This document shows positions 11,136 to 24,673 of a stretch of DNA of 64,000 nt, one piece after another. Origin of the DNA: Tenrec ecaudatus (taxonomy: Eukaryota > Chordata > Mammalia > Afrosoricida > Tenrecidae); assembly GCF_050624435.1 (NCBI RefSeq), contig NW_027457644.1, positions 1,115,501-1,179,500 of the forward strand, given 5' to 3'. The stretch's first letter is position 1. The number at the start of each line of letters is the position of its first letter. The notes beneath the pieces are model-generated. The model worked only from the letters and a program-made list of their open reading frames with translations. It had not been told where the DNA came from and made no database searches. A program made the position numbers and the translations under genes.

Positions 11136-13770
11136 CCTAGCCTAAAGCTAGAGCACCCCTAGGCTTAGAGTGGGGCACCCCTAGGCTTAGGCTAGGGCAC
11201 CCCAAGTCTTAGGCTAGGGCACCCCTAGGTTTAGGCTTGGGCACCCCTAGGCTTAGGCAAAGGCTATGGGTCCCCTAACCTAAGGCTGATGCACCCCTAG
11301 GCTTAGGCTAGGGCACCCCTAGGCTTAGGTTAGGGCCCCCCTTAGCGTATGCTAGGGAACCCTTAGGCTTAGTCTAGGGCACCCCTAGGCTAAGGCTAAG
11401 GCTACGGCTCCCCTAGCCTAAGGCTGGGCACTCCCAGGCTTAAGCTATGGCACCCCTAGGCTTAGGCTAGGACACCCCTATGGTTAGGCTAGGGCACCCC
11501 TAGTCGTAGGCTAAGACTAGGCCTCCCCTAGCCTAAGGCTAGGGCACCCCTAGGCTCAGGCTAGGGCACCCTTAGGCTTCGGCTAGGACACCCCTAGGCA
11601 TAGGCTAAGGCTAGTGCTCCCCTAGCCTAAGGCTTGGGCACACCTAGGCTTAGGTTAGGGCACCCCTAGGCTTAGACTAAGGCTGCGGCTCCCTTAGCCT
11701 CAGGCTAGGGTACCCGTATGCTCAGGCTAGGGCACCCCTAGGCTCATGCTAGGGCAGCCCTAAGCTTAGGCTAGGGCACCCCTAGGCTTATGCTAGGGCA
11801 CCCCTAGGCTTAGGCTAAGGCTAGGGCTGCCCCAGCCTAAGGCTAGGGCACCACTAGGTTTAGGCGAGGGCACCCTAGGCTTAGGCTAGGGAACGCCCAG
11901 GCTTAGGCTAGGGCACCCCTAGGCTTAGGCTAGGGCACCCCTAGACTTAGGCTAAGGCTAGGGCTCCCCTAGCCTAAGGCTACGGCACCCCTATGCTCAG
12001 GCTAGGGCTCCCCTAGGCTTAGGATAGGTCAATCCTAGGCTTAGGCTAGGGCACCCCTAGGCTTAAGCTAAGGCTCCCCTAGGCTTAGGGTAGGACACCC
12101 CTAGGCTCAGGCTAGGGCACCCCTGGGCTTAGTCTAGGGCACCCCTAGCCTTAGTCTAAGGCTAGGGCTCCCCTAGCCTCAGGCAAGGGCACCCTTAGGC
12201 TTAGGCTAGGCCATCCCTAGACTTAGGCTCGGGCACCCCTAGGCTTAGGCTAAGGCTAGGGCTCCTCTAGCCTAAGGCTAGGGCACCCATAGGCGTAGGC
12301 TAGGGCACACCTAGGCTTAGCCTAGGGCAATCCTAGGCTTAGGCTAAGGCTAGGGCTCCCCTAGCCTCAGGCTAAGGCACCCCTAAGCTTAGACTATGGC
12401 ACCCCTAGGCTTAGGCTAAGGCTACGGCTCACCTAGCCTCAGGCTAGTGCACCCCTACACTCAGGATATGGCACCCCTAGGCTTAGCTAGGGCACTCCTA
12501 GGCTAGACTAACGCTAGGGCTCCCATAGCCTCAGGCTAGGGCACCCTTGGCTCAGGCTAGGGCACCCCTACGCTCAGGCTAGGGCACCCCTAGGCTTAGG
12601 CTAGGGCACCCCTAGGCTTAGGCTAGGGCACCCCTAGGTTTAGGCTAAGGCTAGGGTTCCACTAGCCTCAGGCTACGGCACCCCTAGGCTTAAGCTAGGG
12701 CACCCCTGGGCTTAGGCTAGGGCACCCCTAGGCTTAGGCTAAGGCTAGGGCTCCCCTAGCCTAAAGCTAGGGCACCCCTAGGCTTAGGCTAGGGCACACC
12801 TAGGCTTACGCTAAGGCCAGGGCTCCCCTAGCCTAAGGCTAGGGCACCCCTAGGCTTAGGCTAGGGCACCCCTAGGCTTAGGCTAAGGCTAGGGCTCCCC
12901 TAGCCTAAAGCTAGAGCACCCCTGGGCTTAGGCTAGGGCACCCCTAGGCTTAGGCTAAAGTTAGGGCTCCCCTACCCTAAGACTAGGGCACCCCTTGACT
13001 TAGGCTAGGGCATCCCTTGGCTTAGGCTAGGGCAGACCTACGCTTAGGCTAAGGCTAGGTCTCGCCTAGCCTAAGGCTAGGGGACCACCAGGCTTAGGCT
13101 AGGGCACCCCTAGGCTTAGGCTAGGGCTCCCCTAGACTTAGGCTAAAGAAACGGCTCCCCTAGCCTCAGGCCAGGGCACCCCATGACTCAGGCTAAGGCA
13201 CCCCTTGGCTTAGGCTAGGGCAATCCTAGGCTTAGGCTTAGGATAGGGCTCCACTAGCCTCAGGCTAGGGCAACCCTATGCTTAGGTTAGGGCACCCCTA
13301 AATTTAGGCTAGGACACCCCTAGGCTTAGGCTATGGCTTCGGCTCCCCTAGCCTAAGGCTAGGGCTCCCCTACCCTCAGGCTAGGGCACATCTAGGCTTA
13401 CGCTAGGGCACCCCCAAGCTTAGGCTTGGGCACCCCTAGGCTTGGGCTACTGCTAGGGCTCCCCTAGCCTAAGGCTAGAGCACCTCTACGCTTAGGCTAG
13501 GGCACCCCTAGGCTTAGGCTAAGGCCAGGGCTCCCCTACCCTAAGAAAAGTCACCCCTAGGCTTAGGCTAGCGCACCCCTAGGCTTAGGCTAAAGCTAGG
13601 GCTCCCCTAGCCTAAGACTAGGGCACCCCTAGGCTTAGGCTAGGGCATCCCTAGGCTTAGGCTAGGGCAGACCTGGGCTTAGGCTAAGGATAGGTGTTGC
13701 CTAGCCTAAGGCTAGGGCACACCTAGGCTTAGTCTAGGGCACCCCTAGGCTTAGGCTAGGGCACCCCTAG
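11136..13770 (+). repeat. Diverged satellite between C1 and C2
   Basis: Ordinary monomer mixture. From about 12.04 kb it follows the same variant order as 2.96 kb onward (for example the TTAAGCTAAGG variant at 12063 and the GGATATGG variant near 12473). From about 13.3 kb it resembles 7.15-7.55 kb. It is thus an older paralogue of the material that was recently duplicated at 2.9-8.9 kb. No gene was seen. Confidence 0.8.
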
Positions 13771-15838
13771 CCTAAGACTAGGGCACCCCTAGGCTTAGGA
13801 TAGGGCATCCCTAGGCTTAGGCTAGGGTAGACCTGGGCATAAGCTAAAGAAACGGCTCCCCTAACCTCAGGCTTGGGCACCCCAAGACTCAGGCTAGGGC
13901 ACCCTTAGGCTTAGGCTAGGGCACCCCTAAGTTTAGGCTAGGGCACCGCTAGGCTTAGGCTATGGCTTCGGCTTCCCTAGCCTAAGGCTAGGGCACCCCT
14001 AGGCTCAGGCCATGACACCCCTAGACTCAGGTTAGAGCACCCCTAGGCTTAGGCTAGGGCACCCCTAGGCTTAGGCTAAGGCCAGGGATCCCCAAGCCTA
14101 AGGCTAGGGCACCCCTAGGCTTAGGCTAGGGAATCCCTAGGCTTAGACTAGGGCACCCCTAGGCTTAGGCTAAGGCTATGGTTCCCCTAACCTAAGGCTG
14201 GGGCACCACTAGGCTTAGGCTAGGGCACCCCTAGGCTTAGGCTAGGGCACCCCTAGGCGGAGGCTAGGGCACCCCTAGGCTTAGGCTAAGGCACCCCTAG
14301 GCTAAGGGTAAGGCTACGGCTCCCCTAGCATAAGGCTAGGGCACCCCCAGGCTCAAGCTATGGCACCCCTAGGCTTAGGCTAGGGCACCCCTACGGTTAG
14401 GCTTGGACACCCCTATGGTTAGGCTAGGGCACCACTAGGCTTAGGCTAAGGCCAGGGCTCCCTTGCCTATGGCTAGGGCACCCCTAGGCTTAGGCTAGGG
14501 CACCCCTAGGCTTAGGCTAGGGCACCCCTAGGCTTAGGTTAGGGCACCCGTAGGCTTAGGCTAGGGCACCCCTAGGCTTAGGCTAGGGCACCCCTAGGCT
14601 TAGGATAGGGCACCCCTAGGCTTAGGCTAAGGCTAGGGCCTGCCTAGCCTAAGGCTAGGGCACCCCTAGGCGTAGGCTAGGGAACCCCTAGCCTTAGGCT
14701 TGAGCGCCCCTAGGTTTAGGATGGGGGACCCCTAGGCTTAGGCTAAGGCTAGGGCTCCCCTCGCCTTAGGCTAGGGCACCCCTAGGCTTATGCTCGGGCA
14801 CCCCTAGGCTTAGGCTAGGGCACCCCTAGGTTTAGGCTAGGGCACCTCTAGGCTTAGGCTTAGGCTAGGGCTCCCCTAGCCTAAGGCTAGGGCACCCCTA
14901 GGCTTAGGCTTGGGCACGCCTAGGCTTAGGCTAGGGCACCCCTAGGCTTAGTCTCAGGCTACGACTCCCCTAGCCTCAGGCTAGGACACCCCTAGACTCA
15001 GGCTATGGCATCCCTAGGCTTAGGCTAGGGCAATCCTAGGCTAGACTAAGAGGAGGGCTCCCCTAGCCTCAGGCTAGGGCACAACTAGTCTTAGGTTAGG
15101 GCACCCCTAGTCTTAGGCTAAGGCACCACTAGGTTTAGGCTAGGGCTCCCCTAGGCTTAGCCTAGGGCACCACTAGGCTTAGGCTAGGGCACCCCTAGGC
15201 TGAGCCTAGGGCACTCCTAGCCTTAGGCTAGGGCACCCCTTGACTTAGACTAGGGCACCCCTAGTCGTAGGCTAAGACTAGGGCTCCCCTAGCCTAAGGC
15301 TAGTGCACCCCTAGGCTCAGGCTAGGCCACTCCTAGGCTTCGGCTAGGACACCCCTAGGCTTAGGTTAAGGCTAAGGCTCCCCTAGCCTAAAGCTTGGGC
15401 ACTCCTAGGCTTAGGCTAGCGCACCCCTAGGCTTAGGCTTGGGCAGCCCTAGGCTTAGGCTAAGGCTGCGGCTCCCCTAGCCTCAGGCAAGGGCACCCGT
15501 AGGCTCAGGCTAGGGCACCCCTAGGCTCATGCTAGGGCAGCCCTAGGCTTAGGCTAGGGCACCCCTAGGCTTAGGCTAGGGCACCCCTAGGCTTAGGCTA
15601 ATGCTAGGGCTCCCATAGCCTCAGGCTAGGGCACCCCTATGCTTAGGCTAGGGTACCCCTAAGTTTACGCTAGGGAACCCCTAGGCTCAGGCTATGGCAC
15701 AACTAGACTCAGGCTAGGGCACCCCTACGCTTAGGCTCGGGCACCCATAGGCTTAGGCTAGGGCACCCCTAGGCTTAAGCTAGGCTCCCCTAGGTTTAGG
15801 CTAAGGCACCCCTAGGCTTAGGCTAAGGCCAGGGCTCC
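13771..15838 (+). repeat. ~5-kb superrepeat, block C2
   Basis: Paralogue of 8749-11135 with monomer-sized insertions and deletions. Shared markers include GGGCATAAGC (8813/13835), AGAGGAGGG (9961/15049) and AAGTTTACG (10957/15661). The last marker also occurs at 22627, 27968 and 31008, which links this block to later superrepeat copies. Confidence 0.75.
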
Positions 15839-17939
15839 CCTAGATTAAGGCTAGGCACCCCAAGGCTTAGGCTAGGGCACCCCTAGGCTTAGGCTAGGGC
15901 AGATCTAGGCTTAGGCTAAGGCTAGGTCTCGCCTAGCCTAAGGCTAGGGTACCCCAAGACTTAGGCTAGGGCACCCCTAGGCTTAGGCTAGGGCACCCCT
16001 AGACTTAGGCTAAGGCAACACCTCCCATAGCCTCAGGCTAGGGCACCCCAAGACTCAGGCTAAGGCACCCCTAGGCTTAGCCTAGCACAATCCTAGGCTT
16101 AGGCTAAGGCTAGGGCTCCCCTAGCCTCAGGCTAGCGCACCCCTATGCTTAGGCTAGGGCACCCCTAAGTTTAGGCTAGTGCACTCCTAGTCTTAGGAAA
16201 AGGCTAGGGTTCCCCTAGCCTAAGGCTAGGGCACCCCTAGCCGAAGGCTAGGGCACCCCTAGGCTTAGACTAGGGCACCCCTAGTCTTAGGCTAGGGCAC
16301 CCCTAGGCTTAGGCTAGGGCACCCCTAGGCTTAGGCTAGGGCACCCCTAGGCTTAGGCTAAGGCTAGAACTCCCCTAGCCTCAGGCTAGGGCACCCCTAG
16401 GCTTAGGCTAGAGCACCCCTAGGCTAAGGCTAGGGCAGCCCTAGGCTTAGGCAAGGTCACCCATAGCCTTAGTCTAAGGCTAGGCCTCCCCTAGCCTAAG
16501 GCTGGGGCACCCCTATGTTTAGGCTAGGGCACCCCTAGGCTTAGGCTAGGGCACCCCTAGGCTTAGGCTAAGGGTATGGTTCCCCTAACCTAAGGCTGAG
16601 GCACCCCTAGGCTTAGGCTAGGGCACCCATAGCCTTAGGTTAGGGCCCCCCTTAGTGTAGGCTAGGGCACCCCTAGGCGTAGTCTAGGGCACCCCTATGC
16701 TTAGGTTAGGGTACCCCTAGGCTTAGGTTAGGGCACCCCTAGGCTTAGGCTTGGGCACCCCTAGGCTTAGGATAGGGCACCCATAGGCTTAGGCTAAGGC
16801 TAGGGCCCTCCTAGCCTAAGGCTAAGGCACCCCTAGGCGTAGGCTAGGGCACCCAGCGTTAGGCTTGGGCGCCCCTAGGCTTAGCCTGTGGCACCCCTAG
16901 GCTTAGGCTAAGGCTAGGGCTCCCCTAGCCTTAGGCTAGGGCACCCCTAGGCTTAGGTTAGGGCACCCGTAGGCTTAGGCTAGGGCACCCCTAGGCTTAG
17001 GCTAGGGCAATCCTAGGCTAGACTAAGGGTAGGGCTCCCCTAGCCTCAGGCTAAAGCACCCCTATGCTTAGGCTAGGGGACCCCTAAGTTTAGGCTAGGG
17101 CACTCCTAGGCTTAGGAAAAGGCTAGGGTTCCCCTAGCCTAAGGCTAGGGCACCCCTAGCCGAAGGCTACTGCACCCCTAGGCTTAGGATAGGGCACCCC
17201 TAGTCTTAGGCTAGGGCACCCCTAGGCTTAGGCTAGGGCACACCTAGGCTTAGGATAGGGCACCCCTAGTCTAGGCTAGGGCACCCCTAGGCTTAGGCTA
17301 GGGCACCCCTAGGCTTAGGCTAAGGCTAGAACTCCCCTAGCCTCAGGCTAGGGCACCCCTAGGCTTAGGCTAGAGCACCCCTAGGCTCAGGCTAGGGCAC
17401 CCCTAGGCTTAGGCTAGGGCACCCCTAGGCTTAGGCTAAGGCTATGGTTCCCCGAACCTAAGGCTGGGGCACCCCCAGGCTCAAGGTATGGCACCCCTAG
17501 GCTTAGGCTAGGGCACCCCTAAACTTAGGCTAGGACACCCCTACGGTTAGGCTAGGGCACCCCTAGGCTTAGGCTAAGGCCAGGGTCCCTTGCCTAAGGC
17601 TAGGGCACTCCTAGGCTTAGGCTAGCGCACCCCTAGGCTTAGGCTAGGGCACACCTATGCTTAGGTTAGGGCACCCCTAGGCTTAAGCTAGGGCACCCCT
17701 AGGCTTAGGCTAGGGCACCCCTAGGCTTAGGATAGGGCACCCCTAGGCTTAGGCTAAGGCTAGGGCCCGCCTAGCCTAAGCCTAGGGCACCCCTAGGCGT
17801 AGGCGAGGGAACCCCTAGCCTTAGGCTTGGGCGCCCCAAGGCTTAGGCTGGGGCACCCCTAGGCTTAGTCTAAGGCTAAGGCTCCCCTAGCCTTCGGCTT
17901 GGGCACCCCTAGGCTTAGGCTGGGGCACCCCTAGGCTTA
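15839..17939 (+). repeat. Diverged satellite with first GGAAAAGG-type monomers
   Basis: The 28-mer variant in which CTTAGGCTAAGG reads CTTAGGAAAAGG first appears here, near 16195, and then recurs through the rest of the window. I saw none upstream. The part from about 17.46 to 18.0 kb resembles 20.79-21.33 kb at an offset of about 3333 bp. No other content was seen. Confidence 0.8.
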
Positions 17940-17940
17940 G

Positions 17941-18252
17941 GCTAGGGGACCCCTAAGTTTAAGCTAGGGCACCCCTAGGCTTAGGCTTAGGCTAGGGCTC
18001 CCCTAGCCTAAGGCTAGGACACCCCTAGGCTTAGGCTTGGGCACCCATAGGCTTAGGCTAGGGGACCCCTAAGTTTAAGCTAGGGCACCCCTAGGCTTAG
18101 GCTTAGGCTAGGGCTCCCCTAGCCTAAGGCTAGGACACCCCTAGGCTTAGGCTTGGGCACCCATAGGCTGAGCCTAGGGCACTCCTAGCCTAAGGCTAGG
18201 ACACCCCTAGGCTTAGGCTTGGGCACCCATAGGCTGAGCCTAGGGCACTCCT
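17941..18252 (+). repeat. Nested 116-bp and 66-bp tandem duplications
   Basis: A 116-bp unit (28 + 4x22) starting GCTAGGGGAC at 17941 is repeated at 18057. Overlapping its end, a 66-bp unit (3x22) starting AGCCTAAGGC at 18121 is repeated at 18187. The copies look identical over most of their length. These are whole-monomer duplications at the smallest scale and are probably recent. Confidence 0.88.
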
Positions 18253-19260
18253 AGCCTTAGGCTAGGGCACCCCTTGACTTAGGCTAGGGCACCCCTAGTC
18301 GTAGGCTAAGACTAGGGCTCCCCTAGCCTAAGGCTAGTGCACCCCTAGGCTCAGGCTAGGCCACCCCTAGGCTTCGGCTAGGACACCCCTAGGCTTAGGT
18401 TAAGGCTAAGGCTCCCCTAGCCTAAGGCTTGGGCACCCCTAGGCTTAGGCTAGGGCACCCCTAGGCTTAGGCTAGGGCACCCCTAGGCTTAGGCTAAGGC
18501 TGCGGCTCCCCTAGCCTCAGGCTAGGGCACCCGTAGACTCAGGCTAGGGCACCCCTAGGCTCATGCTAGGGCAGCCCTAGGCTTAGGCTAGGGCACCCCT
18601 ATGCTTAGGCTAGGGCACCCCTAAATTTAGGCTAGCGCACTCCTAGGCTTAGGAAAAGGCTAGGGTTCCCCTAGCCGAAGGCTAGGGCACTCTAGCCGAA
18701 GGCTAGGGCACCCCTAGGCTTAGGATAGCGCACCCCTAGTCTTAGGCTAGGGCACCCCTAGGCTTAGGCTAGGGCACCCCTAGGCTTAGGCTAAGGCTAG
18801 AACTCCCCTAGCCTCAGACTAGGGCACCCCTAGGCTTAGGCTAGAGCACCCCTAGGCTAAGGCTAGGGCAGCACTAGGCTTAGGCAAGGTCACCCATAAC
18901 CTTAGGGTAAGGCTAGGGCTCCCCTAGCCTAAGGCGGGGGCACCCCTATTTTCAGGCTAGGGCACCCTTAGGCTTAGGCTAGGGCACCCCTAGGCTTAGG
19001 CTAAGGCTATGGTTCCCCTAACCTAAGGCTGAGGCACCCCTAGGCTTAGGCTAGGGCACCCCTAGCCTTAGGTTAGGGCCCCCCTTAGTGTAGGCTAGGG
19101 CACCCCTAGGCTTAGGCTAGAGCACCCCTAGCCTAAGGCTAGGGCACCCCCAGGCTCAAGCTATGGCACCCCTAGGCTTAGGCTAGGGCACCCCTAGACT
19201 TAGGCTAGGACACCCCTATGGTTAGGCTAGGGCACCCCTAGGCTTAGGCTAAGGCTAGGG
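18253..19260 (+). repeat. Diverged satellite
   Basis: Monomer mixture. 18.3-18.7 kb follows 15.27-15.55 kb and 22.1-22.4 kb. 18.9-19.2 kb shares the GGCGGGGGC and GGCCCCCC variants with 1.2-1.4, 16.5-16.7, 23.5-23.7, 28.8-28.95, 55.9-56.1 and 57.2-57.4 kb. No gene was seen. Confidence 0.8.
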
Positions 19261-22200
19261 CTCCCTTGCCTAAGGCTAGGACACCCCTAGGCTTAGGCTA
19301 GGGCACACCTAGGCTTAGGTTAGGGTACCCCTAGGCTTAGGCTAGGGCACCCCTAGGCTTAGGCTTGGGCACCCCTAGGCTTAGGATAGGGCACCCATAG
19401 GCTTAGGCTAAGGCTAGGGCCTTCCTAGCCTAAGGCTAAGGCACCCCTAGGCGTAGGCTAGGGCACCCAGCGTTAGGCTTGGGCGCCCCTAGGCTTAGCC
19501 TGGAGCACACCTAGGTTTAGGCTAAGGGTAGGGCTCCCCTAGGCTAGGGCACCCCTAGGCTTAGGCTGGGGCACCCCTAGGCTTAGGCTAGGGCACCCCT
19601 AGGTTTAGGCTAGGTCACCCCTAGGCATAGGCTTAGGCTAGGGCTCCCCTAGCCTAAGGCTAGGGCACCCCTTGGCTTAGGCTTGGGCACCCCTAGGCTT
19701 AGGATAGGGCACCCCTAGGCTTAGGCTAGGGCACCCCTAGGCTTAAGCTAGGGCTCCCCTACGTTTAGGCTAAGGCACCCCTAGTCTTAGGCTAAGGCTA
19801 GGGCTCCCCTAGCCCAAAGCTAGAGCACCCCTAGGCTTAGGCTGGGGCACCCCTAGGCTTATGCTAAGGCCAGGGCTCCCCTAGATAAAGGCTAGGCACC
19901 CCTAGGCTTAGGCTAGGGCAACCCTAGGCTTAGGCTAGGGCAGACCTAGGTTTAGGCTAAGGCTAGGTCTCGCCTAGCCTAAGGCTAGGGTACCCCAAGA
20001 CTTAGGTTAGGGCACCCCTAGGCTTAGGCTAGGGCACCCCTAGACTTAGGCTAAGGCACCCCTAGGCTTAGCCTAGGGCAATCCTAGGCTTAGGCTAAGG
20101 CTAGGGCTCCCCTAGCCTCAGGCTAGGGCACCCCTATGTTTAGGCTAGGGCACCCCTAATTTTAGGCTAGGGCACTCCTAGGCTTAGTAAAAGGCTAGGG
20201 TTCCCCTAGCCTAAGGCTAGGGCACCCCTAGGCTTAGGATAGGGCACCCCTAGGCTCAGGCTAGGGCACCCCTAGGTTTAGGCTAGGGCACCCCTAGGCT
20301 TAGGCTAAGGCAAGAACTCCCCTAGCCTCAGGCTAGGGCACCCCTAGGCTTACGCTAGGGTACCCCTAGGCTTAGGCTAGGGCACCCCTAGGCTTAGGCT
20401 AAGGCTAGGGCTCCCCTAGCCTAAGGCTAGAGCACCCCTAGGCTTAGGCTAGGGCTCCCCTAGCCTAAGGCTAGAGCACCCCTAGGCTTAGGCTAGAGCA
20501 CCCCTAGGCTTAGGCCAGGGCAACCATAGCCTTAGGCTAAGGCTAGGGCTCCCCTAACCTAAGGCGAGGGTACCCCAATGCTCAGGCTACGGCACCCCTA
20601 GGCTTAGGCTAGGGCACCCCTAAGCTTAGGCTAAGGCTATGGTTCCCCGAAACTAAGGCTGGGGCACCCCTAGGCTTAGGCTAGGGCAGCCCTTGGCTTA
20701 GGCTTGGGCACCCCTATACGTAGGCTAGGGCACCCCTAGGCTTAGGCTAGGGCACCCCTAGGCTAAGGCTAAGGCTACGGCTCCCCTATCCTAAGGCCTG
20801 GGCACCCCCAGACTCAAGCTATGGCACCCCTAGGCTTAGGCTAGGGCACCCCTAAACTTAGGCTAGGACACCCCTACGGTTAGGCTAGGGCACCCCTAGG
20901 CTTAGGCTAAGGCCAGGGTCCCTTGCCTAAGGCTAGGGCACTCCTAGGCTTAGGCTAGTGCACCCCTAGGCTTAGGCTAGGGCACCCCTAGGCTTAGGTT
21001 AGGGCACCCCTAGGCTTAAGCTAGGGCACCCCTAGGCTTAGGCTAGGGAACCCCTAGGCTTAGGATAGGGCACCCCTAGGCTTAGGCTAAGGCTAGGGCC
21101 CGCCTAGCCTAAGGCTAGCCCACCCCTAGGCGTAGGCGAGGGAACCCCTAGCCTTAGGATTGGGCGCCCAAAGGCTTAGGCTGGGGCACCCCTAGTCTTA
21201 GTCTAAGGCTAAGGCTCCCCTAGCCTTAGGCTAGGGCACCCCTAGGCTTAGGCTGGGGCACCCCTAGGCTTAGGCTAGGGGCCCCTAGTTTTGAGCTAGG
21301 GCACCCCTAGGCTTAGGCTTAGGCTAGGGCTCCCCTAGCCTAAGGCTAGGACACCCCTAGGCTTAGGCTTGGGCACCCCTAGGCTTAGGATAGGGCATCC
21401 CTAGGCTTAGGCTACGGCACCCCTAGGCTTAGGCTCAGGCTATGGCTCCCCTAGCCTCAGGCTAGGGCACCCCTAGACTCAGGCTATGGCACCCCTTGGC
21501 TTAGGCTAGGGCAATCCTAGGCTAGACTAAGGGTAGGGCTCCCCTAGCCTCAGGTTAGGGCACCCCTAGTCTCAGGCTAGGGCACCTCTAGACTCAGGCT
21601 ATGGCATCTCTAGTCTTAGGTTAGGGAACCCCTAGGCTTAGGCTAGGCCATCCCTAGACTTATGCTCGGGCACCCCTAGGCTTAGGCTAATGCTAGGGCT
21701 CCCCTAGCCTAAGGCTAGAGCACCCCTAGGCTTAGGCTTGGGCACGCCTAGGCTTAGGCTAGGGCACCCCTAGGCTTAGTCTCAGGCTACGGCTCCCCTA
21801 GCCTCAGGCTAGGGCACCCCTAGACTCAGGCTATGGCACCCCTAGGCTTAGGCTAGGGCAATCCAAGGCTAGACTAAGAGTAGGGCTCCCCTAGCCTCAG
21901 GCGAGGGCACCCCTAGTCTCAGGCTAGGGCACCTCTAGACTCAGGCTATGGCATCCCTAGTCTTAGGTTAGGGCACCCCTAGGCTTAGGCTAAGGCACCA
22001 CTAGGCTTAGACTAGGTCTCCCCTAGGCTTAGCCTAGGGCACCACTAGGCTTAGGTTAGGGCACCCCTAGGCTGAGCCTAGGGCACTCCTGGCCTTAGGC
22101 TAGGGCACCTCTTGACTTAGGCTAGGGCACCCCTAGTCGTAGGCTAAGACTAGGGCTCCCCTAGCCTAAGGCTAGTGCACCCCTAGGCTCAGGCTAGGCC

Positions 22201-23870
22201 ACCCCTAGGCTTCGGCTAGGACACCCCTAGGCTCAGGTTAAGGCTAAGGCTCCCCTAGCCTAAGGCTTGGGCACCCCTAGGCTTAGGCTAGGGCACCCCT
22301 AGGCTTAGGCAAGGGCACCCCTAGGCTTAGGCTAAGGCTGCGGCTCCCCTAGCCTCAGGCTAGGGCACCCGTAGGCTCAGGCTAGGGCACCCCTAGGCTC
22401 ATGCTAGGGAAGCCCTAGGCTTAGGCTAGGGCACCCCTAGGCTTAGGCTATGGCACTCCTAGGCTTAGGCTAAGGCTAGGGCTCCCCCAGCCTAAGGCTA
22501 GGGCACCCCTACGCTCAGGCTAGGGCACCCCTAGGCTTAGGCTAGGGCACCCCTAGGCTTAGGCTAATGCTAGGGCTCCCATAGCCTCAGGCTAGGGCAC
22601 CCCTATGCTTAGGCTAGGGCACCCCAAAGTTTACGCTAGGGCACCCCTAGGCTCAGGCTATGACACAACTAGACTCAGGCTAGGGCACCCCTACGCTTAG
22701 GCTCGGGCTCCCTAGGCTTAGGCTAGGGCACCCCTAGGCTTAAGCTAGGCTCCCCTAGGTTTAGGCTAAGGCACCCCTAGGCTTAGGCTAAGGCTAGGGC
22801 TCCCCTAGCCTAAAGCTAGAGCACCCCTAGGCTTAGGCTGGGGCACCGCTAGGATTAGGCTAAGGCCAGGGCTCCCCTAGATTAAGGCTAGGCACCCCAA
22901 GGCTTTGGCTAGGGCACCCCTAGGCTTAGGCTAGGGCAGACCTAGGCTTAGGCTAAGGCTAGGTCTCGCCTAGCCTAAGGCTAGGGTACCCCAAGACTTA
23001 GGCTAGGGCACCCCTAGGCTTAGGCTAGGGCACCCCTAGACTTAGGCTAAGGCAACGCCTCCCCTAGCCTCAGGCTAGGGCACCCCAAGACTCAGGCTAA
23101 GGCACCCCTAGGCTTAGCCTAGCACAATCCTAGGCTTAGGCTAAGGCTAGGGCTCCCCTAGCCTCAGGCTATCGCACCCCTATGCTTAGGCTAGGGCACC
23201 CCTAAGTTTAGGATAGGGCACTCCTAGCCTTAGGAAAAGGCTAGGGTTCCCCTAGCCTAAGGCTAGGGCACCCCTAGCCGAAGGCTAGGGCACCCCTAGG
23301 CTTAGGATAGGGCACCCCTAGTCTTAGGCTAGGGCACCCCTAGGCTTAAGCTAGGGCACCCCTAGGCTTAGGCTAAGGCTAGAACTCCCCTAGCCTCAGA
23401 CTAGGGCACCCCTAGGCTTAGGCTAGAGCACCCCTAGGCTAATGCTAGGGCAGCACTAGGCTTAGGCAAGGTCACCCATAGCCTTAGGCTAAGGCTAGGG
23501 CTCCCCTAGCCTAAGGCGGGGGCACCCCTATGTTCAGGTTAGGGCACCCCTAGGCTTAGACTAGGGCACCCCTAGGCTTAGGCTAAGGCTATGGTTCCCC
23601 TAACCTAAGGCTGAGGCACCCCTAGGCTTAGGCTAGGGCACCCCTAGCCTTAGGTTAGGGCCCCCCTTAGTGTAGGCTAGGGCACCCCTAGGCTTAGTCT
23701 AGGGCACCCCTATGCTAAGGCAAAGGCTACGGCTCCCCTAGCCTAAGGCTAGGGCACCCCCAGGCTCAAGCTATGGCACCCCTAGGCTTAGGCTAGGACA
23801 CCCCTAGACTTAGGCTAGGACACCCCTATGGTTAGGCTAGGGCACCCCTAGGCTTAGGCTAAGGCTAGGG
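19261..23870 (+). repeat. Superrepeat E, copy 1 (~4.6 kb)
   Basis: The block begins at a CTCCCTTGCC variant and its variant order is repeated from 23871. The offset is about 4424 bp near 19.74 kb and 4379 near 20.64 kb. It becomes 5343 bp from about 20.88 kb because copy 2 has 963 extra bases inside, and 5292 from about 23.42 kb after a 50-bp loss in copy 2. The opening segment also recurs at 29163 (offset 9902). Confidence 0.8.
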
Positions 23871-24673
23871 CTCCCTTATCTTAGGCTAGGACACCCCTAG
23901 GCTTAGGCTAGGGGACACCTAGGCTTAGGTTAGGGTACCCCTAGGCTTAGGCTAGGGCACCCCTAGGCTTAGGCTTGGGCACCCCTAGGCTTAGGATAGG
24001 GCACCCATAGGCTTAGGCTAAGGCTAGGGCTCCCCTAGGCTAGGGCACCCCTAGGCTTAGGCTGGGGCACCCCTAGGCTTAGGCTAGGGCACCCCTAGGT
24101 TTAGGCTAGGCCACCCCTAGGCTTAGGATAGGGCACCCCTCGGCTTAGGCTAGGGCACCCCTAGGCTTAAGCTAGGGCTCCCCTACGTTTAGGCTAAGGC
24201 ACCCCTAGTCTTAGGCTAAGGCTAGGGCTCCCCTAGCCCAAAGCTAGAGCACCCCTAGGCTTAGGCTGGGGCACCCCTAGGCTTATGCTAAGGCCAGGGC
24301 TCCCCTAGATTAAGGCTAGGCACCCCTAGGCTTAGGCTAGGGCAACCCTAGGCTTAGGCTAGGGCAGACCTAGGTTTAGGCTAAGGCTAGGTCTCGCCTA
24401 GCCTAAGGCTAGGGTACCCCAAGACTTAGGTTAGGGCACCCCTTGGCTTAGGCTAGGGCACCCCTAGACTTAGGCTAAGGCACCCCTAGGCTTAGCCTAG
24501 GGCAATTCTAGGCTTAGGCTAAGGCTAGGGCTCCCCTAGCGTCAGGCTAGGGCACCCCTATGTTTAGGCTAGGGCACCCCTAATTTTAGGCTAGGGCACT
24601 CCTAGCTTAGTAAAAGGCTAGGGTTCCCCTAGCCTAAGGCTAGGGCACCCCTAGGCTTAGGCTAGGGCACCCC
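23871..24673 (+). repeat. 1427-bp-spaced duplication, copy 1
   Basis: The segment opens with CTCCCTTATC, a variant seen only here and at 25298. Markers at 24001 and 25428 keep the 1427-bp offset. It contains the TTAAGCTAGGG, ACGTTTAGG and CTTAGTAAAAGG variants in the same order as copy 2. Confidence 0.9.
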
